DNA of 64,000 nt from Photobacterium obscurum (GTDB lineage Bacteria; Pseudomonadota; Gammaproteobacteria; Enterobacterales; Vibrionaceae): contig NZ_JAKRRW010000006.1 in NCBI RefSeq assembly GCF_026191635.1, forward strand, positions 1 to 64,000, in the 5' to 3' direction. Positions 58,343 to 64,000 of the stretch are shown here, piece after piece. Made by a program: the position numbers and the translations under genes. Under the pieces are notes generated by a model, which did not search any database, was not told the origin of the DNA, and saw only the letters and a list, made by a program, of their open reading frames with translations. Positions within the stretch are counted from its first letter, which is position 1; every line of letters starts with the position of its first letter.

Positions 58343-59467
58343 TTACACATCACCAACTACAGCGAGTATTGCTGCCAGCATATCCTGGCCATAAGCCACG
58401 CTGCGCTCTGGTGACCAGCCATAGAAGCTATCCGGCTGAAGGTTGTGATCCTTGAACGGCATTTCTACAGTGTAAGATAGACATTTGAACTGCTCTGCCA
58501 CCCAACAGGAACCAACGGTAAGGTTGGCCTCGCCCGGTTTCTCTTTGTCATAGCCATGCTCGTCCTGAAACTCGGGGGTAATGGTTAGCAGGGCTTGCTT
58601 GAACTTGTACTCAAGGTTGGCCAAGCGCTCATCATATGACGGGATGCCTTCACTGCCTGCGACAAAGTTGTAAGGGATTGCCTCGTCACCGTGAATATCC
58701 AGAAACATATCCATTCCCGTCTTTAGCATCCGCTCACGAACCAGATAGACTTCTGGACTTTTCTCTATTGATGGCGTTTGCCACTCACGGTTGAGGTTTA
58801 CCCCGATCGCATTGGTACGCAGGTGACCGCGAATACTGCCATCCGGGTTCATATTCGGTACGATATGGAATACCGCCTTGTCGAGCAGAGCGCGTCCGAC
58901 AGTATCGGTTTCGTCCAGCAGGCGTTGTAGCAGGCCCTCGATAAACCATTCCGCCATCGTCTCGCCCGGGTGCTGGCGACCAATGATCCAGATGTTTTTC
59001 TTTTCGTCAGATGGCTCGCCAATAGTCAGCAGACTCATGTCATTGCCATCAAGTGTACTGCCTAGCGTTTCCAGTTGGCAGTTAAAGTGGGTTTGAGCTT
59101 GATGCAACAAGTCCTGGTGGCGATCGTAGCTATAAGGTGCAAAGTAGGCGAAGTACATCGAACCGTATTCGGGGATCACTTTGAAACTAAGGGTATCGCC
59201 GTCAAATTCGGTAGGAATACGGAACCATTCTTCGCGATCGTAAGAGGCGACCACATCATAGTCCTGCCATCCTTCAGGGTAGGCAGACTTGGCTAGATTC
59301 AGGAGCTTAATGTGGTGTTCTGTCTGCGCTTGGGTTTCCAGACGGAAGTGAAACCACTGGTAAAACTCAGACTGGTTGTCATTAGGTATTGTGAGCTGGA
59401 TATCTTCCGGGTTGTTGGCGCTGACAACATGGATGTTGCCACTTTCAAAATTGCTGAATATTTTCAT
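58343..59467 (-). CDS. M14-family zinc carboxypeptidase (CCP6-like)
   Basis: The 374-residue protein has an N-terminal beta-sandwich domain of the cytosolic carboxypeptidase (Nna1/CCP) type and an M14 catalytic domain with the zinc motif RQHPGE (His166/Glu169), NPDGSIRG, NLNREW, the third ligand in LDIHGDE and the catalytic Glu in YTVEMPFK. No signal peptide is seen, so it is likely cytoplasmic. Bacterial members' natural substrates are unknown. The ATG at 59467 avoids a 14-codon extension with no homology-type pattern. It is convergent with purA. Confidence 0.85.
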   Translation of the reverse strand: MKIFSNFESGNIHVVSANNPEDIQLTIPNDNQSEFYQWFHFRLETQAQTEHHIKLLNLAKSAYPEGWQDYDVVASYDREEWFRIPTEFDGDTLSFKVIPEYGSMYFAYFAPYSYDRHQDLLHQAQTHFNCQLETLGSTLDGNDMSLLTIGEPSDEKKNIWIIGRQHPGETMAEWFIEGLLQRLLDETDTVGRALLDKAVFHIVPNMNPDGSIRGHLRTNAIGVNLNREWQTPSIEKSPEVYLVRERMLKTGMDMFLDIHGDEAIPYNFVAGSEGIPSYDERLANLEYKFKQALLTITPEFQDEHGYDKEKPGEANLTVGSCWVAEQFKCLSYTVEMPFKDHNLQPDSFYGWSPERSVAYGQDMLAAILAVVGDV

Positions 59468-59757
59468 CGTTGTAGTTATCTGTCTGGGGTGAAGGTTCGA
59501 GACTAACATAACTATAGCTGCAGCTTACGTTTTCACGTTCATACACTGCTTTCAGCGGCGGTGTTGGCTGTCTCTAACGAACCTCATATTGAATGCTTGT
59601 GGAGTAGGTGTGCAAGATAAGTTGTTAGTAGAGCCAATTTAGAACTCTAAGAGTGTGTTATTTTTACTCTTGCCGGGTGCTAATTACTCAGTGCTAAATA
59701 AAAATAGGAAAAAAACAAGAAAATGGTTATCTGTTGAGCAGTTAGACGCTTGGCTAC

Positions 59758-59786
59758 TTTACACATCCATAAGAGCTGCGTATTAT
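59758..59786 (+). promoter_or_regulatory. Sigma-70 promoter of the tRNA-Ser/tRNA-Asp cluster
   Basis: -35 TTTACA (59758-59763) and -10 TATTAT (59781-59786) with 17-bp spacing, 13 bp before tRNA-Ser. The elements match those at 18396-18424. Confidence 0.85.
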
Positions 59787-59799
59787 TCACCGCACTTAC

Positions 59800-59890
59800 G
59801 GAGAGATGGCTGAGTGGTTGAAAGCACCGGTCTTGAAAACCGGCATACGTTTGTAGCGTATCTAGGGTTCAAATCCCTATCTCTCCGCCA
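59800..59890 (+). tRNA. tRNA-Ser (anticodon UGA), second copy
   Basis: It is identical over its length to the tRNA-Ser at 18437-18527, including the encoded CCA. It carries no element at its 3' end here. A tRNA-Asp gene follows 44 bp later, probably in the same transcript. Confidence 0.97.
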
Positions 59891-59934
59891 TATTCTAGAA
59901 ATTGGATGGTTACCATCGGATTTCACAAAGAATT

Positions 59935-60011
59935 GGAGCGGTAGTTCAGTTGGTTAGAATACCGGCCTGTCACGCCGGGGGTCGCGGGTTCGAGTCCCGT
60001 CCGCTCCGCCA
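59935..60011 (+). tRNA. tRNA-Asp (anticodon GUC)
   Basis: A 77-nt tRNA with encoded CCA: acceptor GGAGCGG pairs with CCGCTCC, anticodon loop ctGTCac, T-arm gcGGGTTCGAGTCCCgt. It probably shares the promoter upstream of tRNA-Ser. A terminator and a family of tandem repeats follow. Confidence 0.97.
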
Positions 60012-60424
60012 CTACAATGAAGCCTCGTCAGAAATGACGGGGCTTTTTTGTATGCGTTGAATCTGGTGTTTGCCCTGCGGTCGAATGAGTCCCGGTCGTG
60101 TGCGACCCCAGCCGTTCCGCCACTACAATGAAGCCTCGTCAGAAATGACGGGGCTTTTTTGTATGCGTTGAATCTGGTGTTTGCCCTGCGGTCGAATGAG
60201 TCCCGGTCGTGTGCGACCCCAGCCGTTCCGCCACTACAATGAAGCCTCGTCAGAAATGATGGGGCTTTTTTGTATGCGTTGAATCTGGTGTTTGCCCTGC
60301 GGTCGAATGAGTCCCGGTCGTGTGCGACCCCAGCTGTTCCGCCACTACAATGAAGCCTCGTCAGAAATGACGGGGCTTTTTGTATGCGTTGAATCTGGTG
60401 TTCGCCCTGCGGTCGAATGAGTTC
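60009..60424 (+). repeat. 111-bp tandem repeats: terminator plus degenerate tRNA-Asp 3' end
   Basis: Units starting 'actacaatga' occur at 60011, 60122, 60233 and 60344, each 111 bp apart, with only a few base changes (about 3.7 copies). Each begins with a terminator hairpin (aagcctcgtca/tgacggggctt then T-run), then a segment with 'gagtcccg', a GGTCG-TGTG-CGACC hairpin and the tRNA-like ending 'gttccgcca'. So each unit repeats the end of tRNA-Asp with its T-arm replaced by another hairpin, much as in the rtT repeats of E. coli tyrT. Tandem terminators should stop almost all readthrough. Confidence 0.85.
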
Positions 60425-60602
60425 TCGAAGAGTCTCGCTTGTGCGCAAATTACCGATTTATCTATCTGTGTGAGCCAGGTTAAGTTTCCTAAAAGAAACC
60501 TTTGTCTCAGTTAGTGGAATTTGTCTAATATGTTTTGCAATTGTTAAAGGTTGTGATGGGCTCAGTAGTCCAAGCCCGATAGATAAGCATGGAGACAGGT
60601 AA

Positions 60603-61979
60603 ATGCCACATAGTATCTTTGAGCTATTCAAGGTTGGGATGGGTCCTTCCAGCTCCCATACTGTAGGACCGATGGCAGCGGCTGCAGGATTTGCCACTTT
60701 TTTAAAAGAGCAGGACCTACTAGAACAAACGTTTAAAGTCAGAGTTGACCTTTATGGTTCTCTGGCCCTGACAGGACTTGGGCATGCGACGGATATTGCC
60801 TGTGTGATGGGGCTAATGGGGGAGTTGCCAGAGACCATAGAAGCTGATGATATTCCTACCTTGGTGAGTATGGTGAAAGGCTCTCATGATCTGCCTCTGG
60901 CCGGTCAGCGCTTTGTCCCTTTTGATTGGTCTCAAGATATTGTTTTTCATAACGACACCTTTCTCCCCGAGCACCCCAACGGCATGACCTTTACGGTTTA
61001 TGGCCGCCAGGGCGAAGTCATTGCCGAGAAAACCTACTTCTCTATCGGCGGTGGAGCGATAGTCGCCAAAGGGGAGGCAGAGCAAGAGATGGCTTCGTCA
61101 TCACCTCTGCCTTATCCGTTTAGCTCGGGAAACCGATTGTTAGCGCTATGTAAGGAACATCAGCTTTCTATTGCCGAAATCATGTTAGCCAATGAACAAG
61201 CGCGTAGTGATGAAGACCCGCAAACTAAGTTGGATCATGTCTGGTCGGTAATGGAGCAATGCATTGAACGGGGTATTGCACAAACCGGGGTATTGCCTGG
61301 CAGCCTTAAGCTCAAACGGCGTGCGAACAAAATCCAGCAGGATTTGAAAGCAAGACAAGAACGTGGTGAGCAGGTCGACTCACAAGAGTGGGTAAACTTG
61401 TATGCCATGGCAGTTAACGAGGAAAATGCCGCTGGAGGCAAAGTGGTGACTGCGCCAACGAACGGAGCTGCTGGGGTGATCCCCGCCGTTCTGGCTTATT
61501 ACATACGTTTTGTTGCTCAAAACAAGCAGGATAACGTGCAAAAGGGTATATATGATTTTCTGGCAACCGCTGCAGCAATAGGCTCGCTATATAAAGCCAA
61601 TGCATCGATTTCTGCCGCTGAAGTGGGCTGTCAGGGAGAAATTGGTGTCGCATGCTCTATGGCGGCCGCGGGATTGACTGAAGTGTTGGGAGGGACACCA
61701 GAGCAGGTAGAAAATGCGGCTGAAATTGCGATGGAGCATAACCTCGGGTTAACTTGTGATCCGATTGATGGCTTGGTACAGGTACCGTGTATTGAGAGGA
61801 ATACCATGGGGGCGGTAAAAGCCATTAATGCATGCCGTTTGGCATTGAGTGGTGACGGATCTCACCATGTTTCATTGGATGATGTCATCAAAACAATGCA
61901 CCAAACCGGGTTGGATATGATGAATCATTATAAGGAAACATCACTTGGCGGGCTGGCAATTAATGTAACAGCTTGCTGA
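60603..61979 (+). CDS. sdaA: L-serine ammonia-lyase (iron-sulfur type)
   Basis: The 458-residue enzyme deaminates L-serine to pyruvate and ammonia using an oxygen-sensitive [4Fe-4S] cluster. The N-terminus has FELFKVGMGPSSSHTVGPM (in part) and Cys ligands lie in LTCDPIDGLVQVPCIERN and CQGEIGVACSMAAAG. Alpha and beta domains are fused in one chain, as in E. coli SdaA/SdaB. The ATG at 60603 has GGAGACAGG upstream. The pyruvate could feed the pyruvate:flavodoxin oxidoreductase encoded nearby. Confidence 0.95.
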   Translation: MPHSIFELFKVGMGPSSSHTVGPMAAAAGFATFLKEQDLLEQTFKVRVDLYGSLALTGLGHATDIACVMGLMGELPETIEADDIPTLVSMVKGSHDLPLAGQRFVPFDWSQDIVFHNDTFLPEHPNGMTFTVYGRQGEVIAEKTYFSIGGGAIVAKGEAEQEMASSSPLPYPFSSGNRLLALCKEHQLSIAEIMLANEQARSDEDPQTKLDHVWSVMEQCIERGIAQTGVLPGSLKLKRRANKIQQDLKARQERGEQVDSQEWVNLYAMAVNEENAAGGKVVTAPTNGAAGVIPAVLAYYIRFVAQNKQDNVQKGIYDFLATAAAIGSLYKANASISAAEVGCQGEIGVACSMAAAGLTEVLGGTPEQVENAAEIAMEHNLGLTCDPIDGLVQVPCIERNTMGAVKAINACRLALSGDGSHHVSLDDVIKTMHQTGLDMMNHYKETSLGGLAINVTAC

Positions 61980-61995
61980 AGTAAATGACTCAGAG

Positions 61996-62034
61996 TTAAA
62001 TGACCTCCGACAAAGCCTGAGGTCATTTAACTTC
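61996..62034. terminator. Bidirectional terminator between sdaA and flavodoxin
   Basis: The 12-bp perfect arms ttaaatgacctc/gaggtcatttaa with an 11-nt loop lie between the convergent genes. Confidence 0.8.
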
Positions 62035-62040
62035 GTTTTA

Positions 62041-62535
62041 CTACAGTGACGCTTTTAGTAGCTCAGCCCACTTGTCGACACGTTGCTGGGTAAGGTTAGC
62101 CTGGCGCTCAACATCAATAGCAAGACCTAAAAATTGACCGTCTTCTTCGGCGCGAGACTCACTATGCTCATAGCCTTCGGTTGGCCACTGACCAATAATC
62201 TCAGCTCCAGCGTCTTCACACACATCGGCAAGATCGGCCATGGCGTCGACAAACGTATCGGCATATTCCAACTGATCACCTAATCCGAAAATGGCGACTT
62301 TGGTCTCCGCTAGATCGAGATCTTCAATCTCATTTAAGGCGTAGTCCCAGTCAGACTGAACTTCCCCATGGTTAACAGTCGGCGTGCCCATGATAACCAG
62401 CTCGTACTGGGGCAGGTCATCGACATCAATGTCGGCAATATCCTGGCTGCTGACGTTAAACTTTTCAGCAATCTGAGCGGCTACTTTTTGGGTAGAACCT
62501 GAATCACTACCATAGATAACAGCGATATTTTCCAT
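62041..62535 (-). CDS. Flavodoxin
   Basis: The 164-residue long-chain-type flavodoxin binds FMN: the phosphate loop is GSDSGST (residues 9-15, in place of TxTGxT) and the isoalloxazine contacts are in 'GTPTVNHGEVQSDWDY' and 'FGLGDQLEYADTF'. It is 23 bp downstream of the nifJ gene on the same strand. So it is the likely electron acceptor of pyruvate:flavodoxin oxidoreductase. It could also serve other low-potential steps. Confidence 0.9.
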   Translation of the reverse strand: MENIAVIYGSDSGSTQKVAAQIAEKFNVSSQDIADIDVDDLPQYELVIMGTPTVNHGEVQSDWDYALNEIEDLDLAETKVAIFGLGDQLEYADTFVDAMADLADVCEDAGAEIIGQWPTEGYEHSESRAEEDGQFLGLAIDVERQANLTQQRVDKWAELLKASL

Positions 62536-62558
62536 TGTTTTCTCTCTACTTTATTTAA

Positions 62559-64000
62559 CTATTTCCAATCCGCTAGTTGATCTAGCAGTGATTGTTTATG
62601 TTCAGCTTGTGCCTGCAGGGAATCGATTCTCTCCAGATAGCTCTGGTGATCCCTTGCGGAAAGTTGTTTAAACCGGTTTTGCTGGCCAACAAAATCACTG
62701 ATTGGGTGTTTGGCCGGACGGGAATCCAGTTGCAGGGCAGCCTTACCTTTATTTTTGCGGCGAGGGTCGAAGCGATACAGCGGCCATAAGCCACTTTCAA
62801 CCAATAGCTTTTGTTGCTCGATCCCCTTCGACATGTTGATACCGTGGGTAATGCAGGATGCATAAGCAATGATCAAGGAAGGACCGGGATAGGCTTCCGC
62901 CTCCTGAATTGCTTTGAGGCACTGGTTCATATTGGCGCCAAGCGCGACGGTGGCGACATAGGCATTGCCGTTGATCATCGCCGTGATACCAAGATCCTTA
63001 CCCGCATTGGGTTTACCTTCACTGGCAAATTTGGCGATAGCGCCGGTTGGTGTCGCTTTAGACTGCTGACCGCCGGTATTGGCATATACCTGGTTGTTCA
63101 GAACCACAATATTGACGTTTTTATCGCTGGCCAGAACATGGTCCAGGCCACCGAATCCGATATCGAAGGCCCAGCCGTCACCGCCTAAAATCCAGACGCT
63201 TTTGGCAACAAGCGCGTCCGCATGTTGCTGGAGAGGGTGAGCTTCACTGACCATTAACTTCAGCTGCTTGACGTTTTCACGTTGGGCACTAATCCCTTTT
63301 GTTGAGGAATCTGAAGCGAGTTCGACGAGATCCTTGTAGAGTATTTCCGGGATCTCACTTTTTTCCTTTTCCAGTAGGTGTAGAGCGATTACCTTGTCGC
63401 TATCCACTGCCATTCGCATACCCAGGCCAAATTCTGCGTTGTCTTCAAACAGTGAGTTTGCCCATGCCGGACCCTGGCCGTTGGCATTTTGAGCATAAGG
63501 GGTGGTCGGTAAATTGCCGCCGTAGATCGATGAGCAGCCCGTGGCGTTGGCGATCAGCATGTGATCACCGTAAAGCTGGGTCAGCAGTTTGATATAGGGT
63601 GTCTCACCGCAGCCGGAACAGGCTCCGGAGAACTCCAATAGCGGTTCCAGAAGCTGACTGCTTCTTGCATCAATGCGCTTGATATCTATTGGTTCAAGTT
63701 CAGGGAGCTGGGTGAAATACTCGAAGTTTTCTTGTTGCTCGGATGGAATGTTATCTCTGGCAACCATTGCCAGAGCGCTCTGAGTTTGCTCACCTTCACT
63801 TTTGGCTGGGCACATCTCGACGCAGAGCTGGCAACCGGTACAGTCTTGTGGGGATATCTGTAGGGTGTACTTTTCACCTTGGAAGTCGCGCAATTTGTAG
63901 TCGGTGGTCTTAAATGAGCACGGCGCATCGTCAAGATCGAGCTTGTTGCTGACCATTTTGGCGCGAATCGCCGAATGAGGGCAAACCAGGCTACAGGTGT
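62559..64000 (-). CDS. nifJ: Pyruvate:flavodoxin (ferredoxin) oxidoreductase, C-terminal part
   Basis: The gene runs off the window: the frame stays open through the last base ('CPHSAIRAKM'), so only the last 480 or so residues are visible. They contain the ferredoxin-type motif CTGCQLCVEMCP (one 4Fe-4S cluster; the other lies partly in the edge), the cluster-binding CSGCGETPYIKLL, the TPP-binding region GDGWAFDIGFGGLDHVL (in part) and NTGGQ. NifJ oxidises pyruvate with CoA to acetyl-CoA and CO2 and reduces flavodoxin. It is cotranscribed with the flavodoxin. The N-terminal part lies beyond 64000. Confidence 0.93.
   Translation of the reverse strand, partial: TCSLVCPHSAIRAKMVSNKLDLDDAPCSFKTTDYKLRDFQGEKYTLQISPQDCTGCQLCVEMCPAKSEGEQTQSALAMVARDNIPSEQQENFEYFTQLPELEPIDIKRIDARSSQLLEPLLEFSGACSGCGETPYIKLLTQLYGDHMLIANATGCSSIYGGNLPTTPYAQNANGQGPAWANSLFEDNAEFGLGMRMAVDSDKVIALHLLEKEKSEIPEILYKDLVELASDSSTKGISAQRENVKQLKLMVSEAHPLQQHADALVAKSVWILGGDGWAFDIGFGGLDHVLASDKNVNIVVLNNQVYANTGGQQSKATPTGAIAKFASEGKPNAGKDLGITAMINGNAYVATVALGANMNQCLKAIQEAEAYPGPSLIIAYASCITHGINMSKGIEQQKLLVESGLWPLYRFDPRRKNKGKAALQLDSRPAKHPISDFVGQQNRFKQLSARDHQSYLERIDSLQAQAEHKQSLLDQLADWK

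Noticed and set aside
60009-60424. Tandem repeats considered as a CRISPR array
   Set aside because: The units are contiguous 111-bp copies without variable spacers, contain terminators and tRNA-like ends, and no cas genes are near.
59954-60448. A 164-codon minus-strand frame with repeated peptide units across the tRNA-Asp repeats
   Set aside because: It is a translation of the 111-bp tandem DNA repeat (not a multiple of a coding signal but divisible by 3, so the frame stays open) and runs into the tRNA-Asp gene. There is no ribosome-binding site.

Overview
The window looks like chromosomal DNA of a marine gammaproteobacterium of the Vibrionaceae, most likely Photobacterium or a close relative. 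The basis is the mixture of gene families: a narK1-narK2-narGHJI locus with narXL, the tRNA-Ser/tRNA-Asp cluster, pyruvate:flavodoxin oxidoreductase, a BCCT carrier and several LysR, GntR and AraC regulators. This is inferred from gene content only. No ribosomal RNA or marker gene in the window settles the genus.

Layout. Positions 1-456 are the right end of an integrative element inserted in a tRNA-Ser gene, followed by a 176-bp repeat of tRNA 3' end plus terminator. Positions 924-8725 carry a three-domain RidA protein, the RNA ligase RtcB, a lipoprotein, a large protein joining a Clp1/Grc3-like polynucleotide kinase to an RNase Z-like nuclease, and an outer-membrane barrel. Positions 9288-16142 hold a five-gene operon (radical-SAM aminomutase of the KamA family, PcaI/PcaJ-like CoA-transferase, class III aminotransferase, PcaF-like thiolase) with a divergent LysR regulator. 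It reads as a route from an alpha-amino acid through a beta-amino acid and a beta-keto acid to CoA thioesters. A chemoreceptor follows.

Positions 18437-28482 are a complete integrative element of about 10 kb. It sits in tRNA-Ser(UGA) and is bounded by a 27-bp direct repeat of the tRNA 3' end. It carries two tyrosine recombinases, a MobV-like relaxase with small coupled genes, a STAND NTPase with a possible HEPN motif (probable defence cargo), decayed IS66 and IS5 fragments and an unrecognised terminal gene. Its right end resembles the first 153 bases of the window, so two relatives of one element family occur in this chromosome.

Positions 29050-35855 hold a secreted sulfatase and a catabolic operon (UxaA-type split dehydratase, mandelate-racemase-type enolase, BCCT transporter) with a divergent GntR/FCD regulator and two matching 13-bp operators. 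Positions 36085-49553 are the nitrate respiration locus: narK1, narK2, narG, narH, narJ, narI and a parvulin on the minus strand, divergent from narX-narL, with a palindromic NarL-type 7-2-7 site between them. Positions 49673-58246 hold a MOSC/ferredoxin-reductase/ferredoxin fusion, an AraC regulator, a PhnD-like binding protein paired with a GGDEF-EAL protein, and a divergent PurA with its LysR regulator. The window ends with an M14 carboxypeptidase, tRNA-Ser, tRNA-Asp followed by 111-bp tandem repeats, serine dehydratase, flavodoxin and the 3' part of nifJ.

The most unusual items are the kinase/RNase Z fusion near rtcB, the beta-amino acid operon, the tRNA 3'-end repeats with an expanded T-arm, and the STAND cargo of the tRNA-Ser island.
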